DNA of 54,467 bases from Paenibacillus phyllosphaerae (GCF_014192105.1 NZ_JACHXK010000032.1:1-54467), one strand, 5' to 3'; positions 27,067-36,571 are shown, counted from the first letter of the stretch. Notes: generated from the sequence alone by a model not told the origin. A program made the numbers and translations.

Positions 27067-27777
27067 ATGAAAGCATTAATTATTTCGGATATTCACAGCA
27101 ACGTCCATGCGCTGGAGGCGATCCGCAAGGCAGAGCCGGATTGTGACCGGATCTATTGCGCGGGAGATCTTGTCGACTATGGCCCTTTTCCGCGGGAAGC
27201 CATCGAATGGGTGCACAAGAACGATGCGATTTGCGTTCGCGGCAATCACGATGACGCGATTATTGACTTATACCGCAACGGCAATGGCGGGCACGATGTG
27301 TCAGCGGATGAGATCAGATGGGCGCATCGCAATGCAAGGCTGCTTAGCGAAGTGGAAATTACCTTCCTCGAGAACATGCCTGTCTACCGCACCTTCGAGT
27401 TGGACGGCTATAACTACACGATGCAGCATCTGTACGACAACTATTCGACGATCGACAGCTTGCCCAAGTACGATGCGTTTTGGTCGGAGCGGTGCGGCGG
27501 GACTAGCGATGCCAAAGAAAATCGTCGCATTATTTTCGGACATACGCACCGTAGATGCATTCACTATTTGAGCGATACCAGTCTGTGGCTGAATCCGGGA
27601 AGCGTGTCTTACCGGCGACGCGACGATCCGTCCAAAGAAGCGCACTATATCACGATAACGGATGGCGTATTGGCGTTGAGAAGCCTTGCCTATGACCGCG
27701 CGCCGCTGCTCGAAGCAACTCGAAGTTTACGGTTGAAGGAAGAGGAGTTGAAGACCGCATACTTCTTTTTCGGATAG
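27067..27777 (+). CDS. Metallophosphoesterase, calcineurin-like
   Basis: A 236-residue cytoplasmic protein with all five metallophosphoesterase motifs: DIHSN at the N-terminus, GDLVDYG, GNHDD, then H in the middle and GHTHR near the C-terminus, followed by NPGSVSYRR. This is the YfcE/MJ0936-like group, two-metal phosphodiesterases of often unknown substrate. The ribosome site GAGGAG lies 12 bases ahead of the ATG. It stands alone between the germination locus and the PL6 locus and has no evident link with either. Confidence 0.9.
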   Translation: MKALIISDIHSNVHALEAIRKAEPDCDRIYCAGDLVDYGPFPREAIEWVHKNDAICVRGNHDDAIIDLYRNGNGGHDVSADEIRWAHRNARLLSEVEITFLENMPVYRTFELDGYNYTMQHLYDNYSTIDSLPKYDAFWSERCGGTSDAKENRRIIFGHTHRRCIHYLSDTSLWLNPGSVSYRRRDDPSKEAHYITITDGVLALRSLAYDRAPLLEATRSLRLKEEELKTAYFFFG

Positions 27778-27864
27778 GCAGGCGTAATCGGTTCGAGCCG
27801 CAAGTGTGCGAATAACAAGCCATTTTTACATTTTAATGATTGCTTCATTTATTAACACTATGGC

Positions 27865-27884
27865 ATGGAAGACGGATCTTCCAT
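27865..27884. repeat. Perfect inverted repeat in the PL6 leader
   Basis: ATGGAAGA and TCTTCCAT flank CGGA. It lies 19 bases before a second, larger hairpin, upstream of the lyase gene. It could be an operator or the terminator arm of the preceding gene. Confidence 0.4.
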
Positions 27885-27902
27885 AATAAAGGCTGTGAAG
27901 TA

Positions 27903-27942
27903 GCGGATAGGATCCTGCGTAGGCGCGGGAAATCCTATCCGC
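27903..27942 (+). terminator. Stem-loop before the cytoplasmic PL6 gene
   Basis: GCGGATAGGAT and ATCCTATCCGC form a perfect 11-pair stem around an 18-base loop, ending 26 bases before the lyase start. There is no long T tract, only CTATTCTAT. It may terminate the phosphoesterase transcript or act as a leader structure of the lyase mRNA. Confidence 0.45.
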
Positions 27943-27968
27943 CTATTCTATAGGGAGCAGGTGGGAAG

Positions 27969-29147
27969 ATGACTTCGATGTATCGGGTATCGAATAGCGA
28001 CGAGTTGGCGGCAGCCATGGGACGGGCAGAACCTGGATCCTCCATCCTGTTGGCAGACGGCGTTTACGAACGTCACGAAGATTACCTCTTAGAAGGCAAA
28101 GAGGGATCGGACACGGCCATATTAAGTATCCGCGCGGTAAATAAAGGAAAAGCGACGATCGCCGGCGAATCAAGTATACGCATCGTGAACTCCGCTTACG
28201 TAGAGGTCTGGGGGTTGAATCTCCAGGTCGAGCGGCGCGAATCTATCGTACTGGACGGTTCGAGGCACGTCAGGATCGCTCGGAACAGATTCAAGCCAAG
28301 GCAGGTTGGGGCGGAATATAGCCTGCTATCTGTCGTGGGAAGCGGCAGCGGCTGGAACCGGATCGAACGCAACGAGTTCGGACCGAAGGCAGACCCCGGA
28401 CCACTCGTTATTTTTGATGGCGATGGGGAACGAATCTCGCAGCATGACGTGATCGAATACAATTATTTTCATGATATCGGACCGCGCGTCGCCAATGGGC
28501 TTGAAGCGATCCGGCTCGGCTTATCCGGCATCTCGCTCTCGGACGGATACATTACGATTCAACGCAACTTGTTCGAGAATTGCGATGGAGAGCCCGAGAT
28601 CATTTCGGTTAAGAGCGGCAGGAATACGATTCGCTACAATACCTTTCTGAACTCCGCCGGGCAAGTAACCGCTCGTCACGGCCATGGGAATCGCTTTCAT
28701 CATAATGCGTTCATTGGGGACGGCGTGAAGGAAGAGATGGGCGGGTTTCGCATATACGGCAACGATCATCACATTAGCGATAATTATATGGAGAACTTGA
28801 CGCTGGATGCGCTTCTCATTGACGGCGGCAACTACGACGGCGGGCCGGACGGCTATCCCGAGGCGCCGACACCGGAGGAACTGAGGAAACATTGGCGCGT
28901 CTATCGTGCCCATGTCGTGAATAATACGATTGTCGATTGTCGTCACGGCATTACGCTCGGCAAGCGTATTCCGTATGCGCCGGAACAAAGTGTAATCGCT
29001 TACAACCGTGTATGCGGGGAGCAGCCGACCATTCATGAATATCGGCCGTCTCCGGCGGTTTGTATCCATAATCATAAAGCGGATGCCGCGGATATTCGCC
29101 GCCCGGCCATTCTGACAAGAGCGGAGGTCGGTCCCGACTCCGAATAA
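27969..29147 (+). CDS. Polysaccharide lyase family 6 protein, predicted cytoplasmic
   Basis: A 392-residue parallel beta-helix lyase of the PL6 type (alginate lyase, chondroitinase B). The family core is clear: NCDGEPEIISVKSG with the catalytic-type Lys at about residue 215, and TARHGHGNRFHHN with the Arg at about residue 236, flanked by IRLGLSGISLSDG and FHDIGP. There is no signal peptide, which is unusual for this family and points to action on imported oligosaccharides. It heads the uronide locus, with a membrane AraC regulator 21 bases downstream. A closely similar secreted copy with extra binding domains lies at 36572. The substrate could be an alginate-like or chondroitin/dermatan-like polymer. 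Confidence 0.9.
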   Translation: MTSMYRVSNSDELAAAMGRAEPGSSILLADGVYERHEDYLLEGKEGSDTAILSIRAVNKGKATIAGESSIRIVNSAYVEVWGLNLQVERRESIVLDGSRHVRIARNRFKPRQVGAEYSLLSVVGSGSGWNRIERNEFGPKADPGPLVIFDGDGERISQHDVIEYNYFHDIGPRVANGLEAIRLGLSGISLSDGYITIQRNLFENCDGEPEIISVKSGRNTIRYNTFLNSAGQVTARHGHGNRFHHNAFIGDGVKEEMGGFRIYGNDHHISDNYMENLTLDALLIDGGNYDGGPDGYPEAPTPEELRKHWRVYRAHVVNNTIVDCRHGITLGKRIPYAPEQSVIAYNRVCGEQPTIHEYRPSPAVCIHNHKADAADIRRPAILTRAEVGPDSE

Positions 29148-29168
29148 AGCTGACATGGAGGAGAGCCT

Positions 29169-31523
29169 ATGGCCCAAACTCGAAACCGGTGGACCATCGA
29201 TCTGAAGCAGCTCCGGCACAACAATCGCAGCGTATTCCTGACTTGGATGCTATCTTACGTCTCGGTGCTGCTCGTGCCCATTCTGATCAGCGGCGTCATA
29301 TACGGCGCGACGCTGAACGTGGTGAAGGCCGAGATTAACCGTGCCAACCAATCCATTCTGCTGCAAATGGAGCAAGCCATAGATAGCCAGTTCAAAGGGA
29401 TTGAGAGTTTAAGCCTCGAGGTAAGCCTTAACAGACGGATCGCGGCCTTCATGAAGGCCGATGAGCGGCTGTCGGATTCGGATCACTATGAAATCTACGA
29501 GATCGCCAATGATTTGCGCGTGTACGAAATCGCTAACGATTTTCTTGAAGGCATCTATGTCTATTACATCAATAGCGATGCCGTCATCGCTAGTAACGAC
29601 CGAATGAACAGCGAAGGGTTATACGATCACATCCGCCTGGAAGAGCATATGCCGTACCAATCGTTCCGGGAATACCTGAACCAATGGTACATTAAGGGCT
29701 ATCGCTCGGTTGTGGTGTCGGAAGCGAATGAGTGGAAACCTACGGTCATGTACGCCCGGAATGTGACGTCAACGATCATGAATCAGCAGGGCGCTGTCTT
29801 GCTGTTCATGATTGACCGCAGCAAGCTGCTGGAACAAGCGCCGGCGCCTGAGGAAGGCACGATCCTTGTTCTGGATGAAGATAATCGATTCATTGCGTCT
29901 ACCGGCGAACCACTGGCGGAACTTGCGGTCCAATACGGCGATATGCCGGAAGAATCGGGGCAGCTGGAGATCGAGTCTGCCGGCCGACGGCTTGTTGCCT
30001 CCTACACCACCTCATCCATTACGGGATGGAAATACGTCATGACGCTGCCGGCGAACGTATACCACCAGAAGATGAACGTGGTCGAGCAATTGATTATCGT
30101 CAGCATCTTGCTGTGCCTCATTGTCGGCGGAGCCGTTACGTATTGGCTGCTGAAGCGGAACTATCTGCCGATCCATGCGCTGATTCAGAGCTTGTCGTTC
30201 AAGGCCGGCGTTACGTTCGATCGCGGCTCCAACGAATACACCTTTCTGGAGAAGGCGCTGAGCAGCACCTTCCATGAGAAGGAAGAGCTTCATAACAAAT
30301 TGAATCAGCATAACAATACGCTCAGATCGCATTTCCTGCAGCGGCTGCTAAAGGGGCAGCTCGACAGCCATATACCGCTGCACGAATCGTTCTCCGCCTA
30401 TGACCTGCGCTTTTCGCAAGACGGATTTTCCGTCATCCTGCTGAGAATCGAGCATTTCGGCAAGTTCCATCGGGAGAATGAGGATCAGGTGCACAACAAG
30501 CGGCTGCTGCAATTCCTGATCGCCAACGTGGTGGAAGAGGTCGCGCGAAAGTCCTCCCACGCCTACGCGGTAGAGCTGGACCGGGAGTTGCTCGCCTGTA
30601 TCATTAACCACTCGCTTGCCTCCCCGGCGGAGCAGCGGGAGAAGCTTCGGCACATCGCGGATGAAACGATGTCGTTCATCGCCGATCATGCCCATGTTCA
30701 ATTGACCGCTGCCGTCAGCGCGCAGCAGGAAGGCGAATACGGCATCTTCCAGGCGTTCCAGGAAGCGGTCGAGGCGATGGAATACCGTATCGTGGTTGGC
30801 AGCGGGGGTATCATCCATTACGGGGACCTCAAGGGCGGCGACGGCCAAGCGACCGCTGCAGGCGGCTACTTCTATCCGCTCAAAGCCGAGCAGCAATTGA
30901 TCGTTATGGTGCGCGAAGGCCAACTCGATAAGGCAAAAGCATTCGTCATGGAGATCATCCAGAAGAATGTGACGACGGAGCCGTTTTCATTTCATGCCGC
31001 CAAATGCCTCCTGTTCGACCTGATGGCCACGCTGCAAAAAGCGATCAGCGAAATCCGAATCGTGGGCAAGCCGGATGTGCCGGATGGCGTGCGCGCCATT
31101 GAACGCCTCATGCAATGCCAGACGGTAGGGGAGATGCGCGGCCAGCTCTTCGAATTGTTGGAGCTTCTGTGCGCCTACGTGAACAATAACCGCGATTACA
31201 GCAGCAATCCGCTGATCGATAAGGTCATGAAATACGTCAACGATTATTACCGGGACGAGAACCTGAATATCTCGACGATCGGCGAAGCTTTCTCCATGGC
31301 GCCGTCGTATATTTCCAAACTGTTCAAGGAGCTTGCAGGCGAATCGCTGCTCGACTACATCAACAAGACGCGGCTGGCGCAGGCCAAATTGCTGCTTACC
31401 GGCGAGAAATATACGGTCAGCGAAATATCGGTAATGGTCGGTTATAACGATGTGAATACCTTCCATCGCATATTCAAAAAGTTCGAAGGGATTACGCCTG
31501 GGCGCTACAGGGAAGTCAAGTAG
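29169..31523 (+). CDS. Membrane-bound AraC-family regulator with extracellular sensor
   Basis: A 784-residue one-component regulator. Membrane segment one (FLTWMLSYVSVLLVPILISG) and segment two (IIVSILLCLIVGGAVTYWLL, near residue 310) flank an extracellular sensor of about 250 residues. A cytoplasmic middle region follows, then a C-terminal AraC domain (IGEAFSMAPSYISKLFKELA and VGYNDVNTFHRIFKKFEGIT). There is no kinase domain, so it should sense outside and bind DNA directly while anchored to the membrane. It precedes the binding-protein gene, whose promoter carries two 20-base direct repeats 42 bases apart, the likely target. Confidence 0.92.
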   Translation: MAQTRNRWTIDLKQLRHNNRSVFLTWMLSYVSVLLVPILISGVIYGATLNVVKAEINRANQSILLQMEQAIDSQFKGIESLSLEVSLNRRIAAFMKADERLSDSDHYEIYEIANDLRVYEIANDFLEGIYVYYINSDAVIASNDRMNSEGLYDHIRLEEHMPYQSFREYLNQWYIKGYRSVVVSEANEWKPTVMYARNVTSTIMNQQGAVLLFMIDRSKLLEQAPAPEEGTILVLDEDNRFIASTGEPLAELAVQYGDMPEESGQLEIESAGRRLVASYTTSSITGWKYVMTLPANVYHQKMNVVEQLIIVSILLCLIVGGAVTYWLLKRNYLPIHALIQSLSFKAGVTFDRGSNEYTFLEKALSSTFHEKEELHNKLNQHNNTLRSHFLQRLLKGQLDSHIPLHESFSAYDLRFSQDGFSVILLRIEHFGKFHRENEDQVHNKRLLQFLIANVVEEVARKSSHAYAVELDRELLACIINHSLASPAEQREKLRHIADETMSFIADHAHVQLTAAVSAQQEGEYGIFQAFQEAVEAMEYRIVVGSGGIIHYGDLKGGDGQATAAGGYFYPLKAEQQLIVMVREGQLDKAKAFVMEIIQKNVTTEPFSFHAAKCLLFDLMATLQKAISEIRIVGKPDVPDGVRAIERLMQCQTVGEMRGQLFELLELLCAYVNNNRDYSSNPLIDKVMKYVNDYYRDENLNISTIGEAFSMAPSYISKLFKELAGESLLDYINKTRLAQAKLLLTGEKYTVSEISVMVGYNDVNTFHRIFKKFEGITPGRYREVK

Positions 31524-31548
31524 CTCCCGGGCTTTCTTTTGAAGAAAA

Positions 31549-31643
31549 GCAGTAAACTTGCGGTTTTGCTGCACTTGTTTTTGAGGAATTGCAGTAATTT
31601 TTAGGTTTTGACAATAGCCTGCGGCACGGGTTGAAGTTACGAT
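31549..31643 (+). promoter_or_regulatory. Candidate operator and promoter of the uronide transporter operon
   Basis: GCAGTAAACTTGCGGTTTTG (31549) and GCAGTAATTTTTAGGTTTTG (31591) match at 16 of 20 positions and are 42 bases apart, four helical turns. The second copy ends five bases before a -35 region; a -10-like TACGAT lies at 31638-31643. A TTGACA at 31608 overlaps the second copy but has no good -10 at 17 bases. A weaker copy may lie between them. Confidence 0.5.
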
Positions 31644-31692
31644 GAAAGCGTTCACACCAACTAAATCGAGACGATAGGAACGGAGGAGCACT

Positions 31693-33366
31693 ATGGCGGA
31701 AAATCGCAACGGCAAGAAGCGTAAACGGCTGCAGCTCACACTGGGGATCGCGATGGCATTATCAATGTTGTTAAGCGCATGCTCCAACAATAATGGGAAT
31801 GCCGGCAACCAGAACAAGACAGAGCCGGCTAATAGCGCCGTCAATAATTCGGACACTAGCAGCGATAGCAAAGGCGACGACGGGGCGCCTAAGCCGGTTT
31901 ATCCGATGGATACCAAAGATACGTTCTCGTACTGGGCTCCCATCAACGGCAACCTCATTACATTCGCGACGAATTTGGGGGAGGCTCCGATCGGCAAGGC
32001 GATTGCGGAAGCGACAGGCGTGAAAGTGTCCTACATCCACCCGACCGACGGTCAAGCGGAAGAGCAGTTTAATCTGTTGTTGGCTTCCAGCAAGCTGCCG
32101 GACGTGCTCGAGTACGATTGGAGCATCTATCCGGGCGGACCGGAGAAGGCGATCGCGGACGGGGTTATCGTGCCGCTTAACGATCTGATCGACCAATACG
32201 CGCCTAACCTGAAGAAGATGCTCGAAGCGGATCCGGAGCTGGATAAAATGGTGAAAACCGACAGCGGCCAATACTACGCTTTCCCGATGGTGCGCAACTC
32301 GGAAGGCGTCGTCTTCCGCGGGCCCATCCTGCGCAAAGACTGGCTGGATGAACTGGGGCTGCAAGTTCCCGTAACGATTGACGATTGGCATACGGTCCTG
32401 ACGGCGTTCAAAGAGAAGAAAGGAGCCGTGGCTCCGCTGACCGCGCAATACGCCGGTAAGATGAACCTGCAGGACGCGTTCTTCGGCGCGTACAAAACTT
32501 CGCACGGCTTCTACCTTGACGATGAAGGCAACGTGAAATACGGTCCGCTCGATCCGCAATATAAGGATGTCATGACGTTGTTCCGCCAGTGGTATTCCGA
32601 AGGGTTGATCGATAAAGACTTCCCGATCGTCGAACGCAACACGCTCGACAAGCGGATGCTTAACGGCGAGTCCGGGGCGACCGTTTACCTCCTTGGCGGC
32701 GGTCTGGGCAAATGGCTGGAGTCCGGCAAAGCCCAAAACCCGGCTTTTGACCTCGTGGCGGCTCCATATCCGGTGTTGCAAGCAGGCGATAAACCGTTCA
32801 CCGGACAGCGCGATTTCAAATATAACCCGAAAGCAAGCGCAGCCGTGACGACCTCGGCCGAAAACCTGGAAACGATCGTCAAATGGCTCGACTTCGCATT
32901 CAGCGAGCAAGGAACGATGATGTACAACTTCGGCGTGGAAGGCGAGAGCTACACCATGGCGGGCGGCGTGCCGACTTTCACGGATATGATCGTGAAGAAC
33001 GACAAGTACACGTCGCAGCAGATGCTGGCGCAATATACGGTGCCGAACGGTCCTTATCCGATGCATGAGCAGAAGACGACCAACACGTTCCCGCAACAGG
33101 ACGAGGCGGTCCGGATCTGGTCGGAGACCGATGCGGCGAAGCATATCATGCCCGTGTTCATTACGCCTACGGCCGATGAGAGCAAGAAGGTAGCGCAGAC
33201 GATGACGGCCATCAGCACGTATCTGGAAGAAATGTTCATCAAATTCATCATGGGCAACGAGTCGCTTGATAACTACGACAGCTTCGTCAAGCAGTTGGAA
33301 GATATGGGTATCCGCGATGTCATCAGCATCTATCAAGGCGCCCTGGATCGCTACAACGACAGGTAA
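31693..33366 (+). CDS. Extracellular oligosaccharide-binding lipoprotein, LplA type
   Basis: A 557-residue binding protein. The signal (QLTLGIAMALSMLLSAC, lipobox LSAC) is followed by an Asn/Ser/Asp-rich linker and the LplA-like body (FSYWAPINGNLITFATNLGE; KLPDVLEYDW; TFSEQ-type hinge region DFAFSEQGTMMYNFGVEGES). The size, larger than usual CUT1 binding proteins, fits those that take uronic-acid oligosaccharides in Paenibacillus. It is the first gene of binding protein, two permeases and GH88. A long inverted repeat separates it from the permease gene, and may favour its higher expression. Confidence 0.92.
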   Translation: MAENRNGKKRKRLQLTLGIAMALSMLLSACSNNNGNAGNQNKTEPANSAVNNSDTSSDSKGDDGAPKPVYPMDTKDTFSYWAPINGNLITFATNLGEAPIGKAIAEATGVKVSYIHPTDGQAEEQFNLLLASSKLPDVLEYDWSIYPGGPEKAIADGVIVPLNDLIDQYAPNLKKMLEADPELDKMVKTDSGQYYAFPMVRNSEGVVFRGPILRKDWLDELGLQVPVTIDDWHTVLTAFKEKKGAVAPLTAQYAGKMNLQDAFFGAYKTSHGFYLDDEGNVKYGPLDPQYKDVMTLFRQWYSEGLIDKDFPIVERNTLDKRMLNGESGATVYLLGGGLGKWLESGKAQNPAFDLVAAPYPVLQAGDKPFTGQRDFKYNPKASAAVTTSAENLETIVKWLDFAFSEQGTMMYNFGVEGESYTMAGGVPTFTDMIVKNDKYTSQQMLAQYTVPNGPYPMHEQKTTNTFPQQDEAVRIWSETDAAKHIMPVFITPTADESKKVAQTMTAISTYLEEMFIKFIMGNESLDNYDSFVKQLEDMGIRDVISIYQGALDRYNDR

Positions 33367-33372
33367 CTTCCA

Positions 33373-33445
33373 GCATCGTCCCGCCGCAGGCCGCAAGCCG
33401 CCGCGGGGGCAGGGGAATGGCGCCGCCACCCCCTTCCGACGATGC
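33373..33445 (+). repeat. GC-rich long hairpin between binding protein and permease
   Basis: GCATCGTC (33373-33380) pairs with GACGATGC (33438-33445), enclosing a GC-rich segment with an inner GGGGG/CCCCC pairing. It occupies most of the gap between the binding-protein stop and the permease ribosome site. This position is typical of mRNA-stabilising or processing structures. It has no T tract. Confidence 0.55.
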
Positions 33446-33470
33446 CGCATGTGAATAGGAGGAGTAGGAG

Positions 33471-34424
33471 ATGGCTCAGTTGAAGCTGGGACGCAGCAGA
33501 GTCGCACATGCCGGGCGTCTGCCGCTTAATATCGCGAAAGATATCGTGAAGAACAAGTATTTGTACATCATGCTTGCTCCTGTATTGGCCTATTTCATTA
33601 TTTTTCATTACGTTCCGATGTATGGCGCGGTCATCGCCTTCAAGGATTTTAACCCTCGTCTTGGGATCGGGGGCAGCGAGTGGGTGGGGTTTGCGCATTT
33701 CCGAGACTTTTTCGGCGGCATGTACTTCTGGCGGGTGCTCAAAAACACGCTGATGATCAGCTTCTACGATCTTCTCTTCGGTTTTCCCGCGCCGCTTATT
33801 CTTGCCTTGCTGCTGAATGAAGTGAAGAATGCGCTGTTCAAGCGCTCGGTTCAGACGATTACGTATTTGCCGCATTTTATTTCGCTGGTCATTATTGGCG
33901 GCATGATCAAGGATTTCACGAGCAGCGACGGCGTCATCAACGATATTATCGCGTTTTTCGGCGGCGAGAGGATTACGATGCTGCTGGATCCGTCTTATTT
34001 TCGGACCATCTTCGTGTCGTCGAATATATGGCAGCATGTAGGCTGGGGGACGATTATCTATCTGGCCGCGCTGTCCGCGATCGATCCCGAGCAATACGAA
34101 GCTTGCAAGATTGACGGAGGGGGCCGCTGGAAGCAGATGCTCCATGTCACGCTGCCCGGACTGCTGCCCGTGTTCGTGATCTTGCTCATCTTGGACATTG
34201 GCCGAATCATGAGCGTCGGCTTCGAGAAAGTCATTCTGTTATACAACCCGACCACTTACGTGACGGCGGATGTCATCTCTTCCTATGTGTACCGGATCGG
34301 GCTTCAAGATTTTCAGTACAGTTTCAGCTCGGCCGTCGGGTTGTTCAACTCCGTGATTAACTTCGCGCTGGTGATCGGCTCCAACTGGATCAGCCGGAAG
34401 CTGAACAATACGGGGCTGTGGTAG
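33471..34424 (+). CDS. ABC transporter permease, LplB type
   Basis: A 317-residue membrane permease with six segments (YLYIMLAPVLAYFIIFHYVP; DLLFGFPAPLILALLLNEVK) and an EAA loop (YEACKIDGGGRWKQMLHVTL). The PMYGAVIAFKDF segment and the NP..GIGGSEWVGFAHF region are characteristic of LplB-like CUT1 permeases. The ribosome site AGGAGGAG lies upstream. It pairs with the 34437 product. No ATPase is encoded nearby. Confidence 0.93.
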   Translation: MAQLKLGRSRVAHAGRLPLNIAKDIVKNKYLYIMLAPVLAYFIIFHYVPMYGAVIAFKDFNPRLGIGGSEWVGFAHFRDFFGGMYFWRVLKNTLMISFYDLLFGFPAPLILALLLNEVKNALFKRSVQTITYLPHFISLVIIGGMIKDFTSSDGVINDIIAFFGGERITMLLDPSYFRTIFVSSNIWQHVGWGTIIYLAALSAIDPEQYEACKIDGGGRWKQMLHVTLPGLLPVFVILLILDIGRIMSVGFEKVILLYNPTTYVTADVISSYVYRIGLQDFQYSFSSAVGLFNSVINFALVIGSNWISRKLNNTGLW

Positions 34425-34436
34425 AGGAGGGTTCGC

Positions 34437-35312
34437 ATGCGAGTAAGCTTGGGTGAACGTCTATTCCGGGTCTGCAATACGTTATTCTTGTCCGCGCTCA
34501 TGATCGCGACCGTGTACCCGATTCTATACGTGGCATTCGCTTCCTTCAGCGAACCGGCACTGATGATGGCGCACAAAGGGATTCTGTGGAAGCCGCTGGG
34601 CTTCTCGCTGGAGACATACGGAGCGGTATTCAGCAACCCGATGATTCTGCTCGGCTACCGCAACACGTTATTCATCGTCATAGTCGGCGTGGCGCTCAAT
34701 TTGCTGCTCACTTCTTTTGCCGCATACGCCTTGTCCAGGAAGACGCTGCAGTACCGCAAACAGTTGACTTTGTTTATCGTGTTCACCATGTTCTTCGGCG
34801 GCGGCTTAATTCCGTTCTACTTGCTGGTCAAAGGATTGGGCCTTGCGGATACGCTGTGGGCGCTGATCCTGCCTACCGCAATAAGCGCGTTTAACTTCAT
34901 TATCATGCGAACCTCGTTCGAGGCGGTGCCGGATGCGCTGGAAGAGTCGGCCAAGATCGACGGCGCCAACGACTTCGGGATTCTCTTCCGCATCTACCTG
35001 CCGCTGTGCAAGCCGGTGCTTGCCGTGGTAGGCCTGTATTACGGGGTAAGCCATTGGAACTCGTGGTTCAACGCCATGATCTTCTTGCAGGATCGGTCGC
35101 TGTACCCGCTGCAGCTCATCCTGCGTGAAATCTTGATCATCGGCGAGGCGAACGCCATGGCGGAGGGAGCATCCCAGGATGAAATCATCATATTGGGCGA
35201 GACCTTGAAATACGCCACGATTATGGTAGCGACCCTCCCGATCTTCATCGTATACCCGTTCTTGCAGAAGTATTTCGTGAAAGGCGCCTTAATCGGCGCG
35301 ATTAAAGGCTAG
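34437..35312 (+). CDS. ABC transporter permease, YtcP/LplC type
   Basis: A 291-residue permease starting 12 bases after the first. It has six membrane segments, the EAA loop (LEESAKIDGANDFGILFRIY), and the VYPILYVAFASFSEPALMMA and GGGLIPFYLLVKGLGL segments typical of the YtcP group. Its end is 19 bases before the GH88 gene. Together with the 33471 permease it would import unsaturated oligosaccharides. Confidence 0.93.
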   Translation: MRVSLGERLFRVCNTLFLSALMIATVYPILYVAFASFSEPALMMAHKGILWKPLGFSLETYGAVFSNPMILLGYRNTLFIVIVGVALNLLLTSFAAYALSRKTLQYRKQLTLFIVFTMFFGGGLIPFYLLVKGLGLADTLWALILPTAISAFNFIIMRTSFEAVPDALEESAKIDGANDFGILFRIYLPLCKPVLAVVGLYYGVSHWNSWFNAMIFLQDRSLYPLQLILREILIIGEANAMAEGASQDEIIILGETLKYATIMVATLPIFIVYPFLQKYFVKGALIGAIKG

Positions 35313-35331
35313 CAGAAGGAGTGGAATTCAA

Positions 35332-36465
35332 ATGATGAGCCATGAAAACGTGAAGCTGCAACCGGCCGAGTTATCGGCTTGGTGGGACAAAGTGAAGACG
35401 AAGGTCGATCGTATGATCGAAGCGGGCTGGACAGAGGCGCCGCATGTGTCGGCAGCGGGCAAATATGACCAGATTAAAGTGGATCAGTGGATCTCGGGAT
35501 TCTGGCCGGGCATTCTGTGGTTGATGTACGAAATGACCGGCGAGCGGCGTTACCGGGATGAAGCGGAGCCTTGGGACGAGCGCATGGAGCAATGTTTCTT
35601 GCGCGACAACCATTTCCACCACGACGTGGGCTTTCAATTCCTGCCGACATCGGTTATCCGCTACAAGCTGACCGGCGACCCGGACGCACGGCGGCGCGGG
35701 CTGTTCGCCGCCAACTATCTGGCAGGCCGGTATAACCCGGCCGGGCAGTTCATTCGGGCCTGGCCCCGCAACCAGACGGGGTGGTCGATCATCGATTCCA
35801 TGATGAATTTACCGCTATTGTTCTGGGCGAGCGAAGAAAGCGACGATCCGCGCTTCAAGCATATCGCGGTCGCCCATGCGGATATGGTGCTCCGCTCGTT
35901 CATCCGCGACGACGGTTCGGTGCATCATATCGTGATCTTCGATCCGGAGACGGGCCAAGTGGAGCGTTATGACGGCGGGCAAGGTTTCGCGCCGCAATCG
36001 TCCTGGTCGCGCGGCCAGGCATGGGCGCTCTACGGGATGAGCTGCGCTTACCGCTATACGGGCGAGATCCGTTACTTGAATGCGGCGAAGCGGGTGGCGC
36101 ATTATTTCATCAGCGCGCTTCCGGAGGACGATGTGCCTCATTGGGATTTCCGTGCGGCGGCCGACTTGACGGACGAACCTCGCGATACTTCCGCGGCAAG
36201 CTGCGCTGCATCCGGCCTGATCGATATCGCGTCGCAAGTGTCGCCTGAGGAAGCCGCTTTATACCAGCGCGCGGCGACGCGCATTCTTAGCTCGCTGTCG
36301 AACAACTACAGTACGCTCGACCAGCCGGAGTATGAAGGCATCCTGCTCGGCGCAACCGGGCATAAGCCGGTCAACAGCAACGTCAACGTATCGCTGATTT
36401 ACGGCGATTACTACTATATCGAGGCTTTGGCGAAGTGCAAAGGATGGGGACGGCACATTTTCTAA
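35332..36465 (+). CDS. Unsaturated glucuronyl hydrolase, GH88
   Basis: A 377-residue alpha/alpha-barrel enzyme that adds water to the C4-C5 double bond of the non-reducing-end unsaturated uronic acid produced by a lyase, releasing the sugar. The two family Asp residues are visible in HHDVGF (about residue 98) and IIDSMMN (about residue 155), and the barrel motifs VDQWISGFWPGILW and WSRGQAWALYGMSCAYRYTG are clear. No signal peptide, so it acts in the cytoplasm. Its presence suggests that the polymer alternates a uronic acid with another sugar, as in glycosaminoglycans, because pure alginate needs no such enzyme. Starts at 35332 or 35335 are equally possible. Confidence 0.93.
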   Translation: MMSHENVKLQPAELSAWWDKVKTKVDRMIEAGWTEAPHVSAAGKYDQIKVDQWISGFWPGILWLMYEMTGERRYRDEAEPWDERMEQCFLRDNHFHHDVGFQFLPTSVIRYKLTGDPDARRRGLFAANYLAGRYNPAGQFIRAWPRNQTGWSIIDSMMNLPLLFWASEESDDPRFKHIAVAHADMVLRSFIRDDGSVHHIVIFDPETGQVERYDGGQGFAPQSSWSRGQAWALYGMSCAYRYTGEIRYLNAAKRVAHYFISALPEDDVPHWDFRAAADLTDEPRDTSAASCAASGLIDIASQVSPEEAALYQRAATRILSSLSNNYSTLDQPEYEGILLGATGHKPVNSNVNVSLIYGDYYYIEALAKCKGWGRHIF

Positions 36466-36571
36466 TCGAGAGGAGTGTAGACGTTTTCTCGTCTTGAGAG
36501 GAGGTGCGATCGCAAGCGAGGGCATGATTTCATAACCATCAATTCATCATGGAGAGGATGAAGAATGAATC

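Noticed and set aside
31608..31613. TTGACA as the -35 of the transporter promoter
   Set aside because: No acceptable -10 lies 16-18 bases downstream; TACGAT at 31638 fits better with an activator-dependent -35 farther on.
31771..33507. A 578-codon minus-strand frame over the binding-protein gene
   Set aside because: It is the shadow of a GC-rich gene with clear lipobox and family motifs on the plus strand; the translated frame has low-complexity Arg/His composition.
36530..36560. Short reading frame after an AGGAGGTG in the leader of the secreted lyase
   Set aside because: It would encode only three codons, too short to support a leader peptide.
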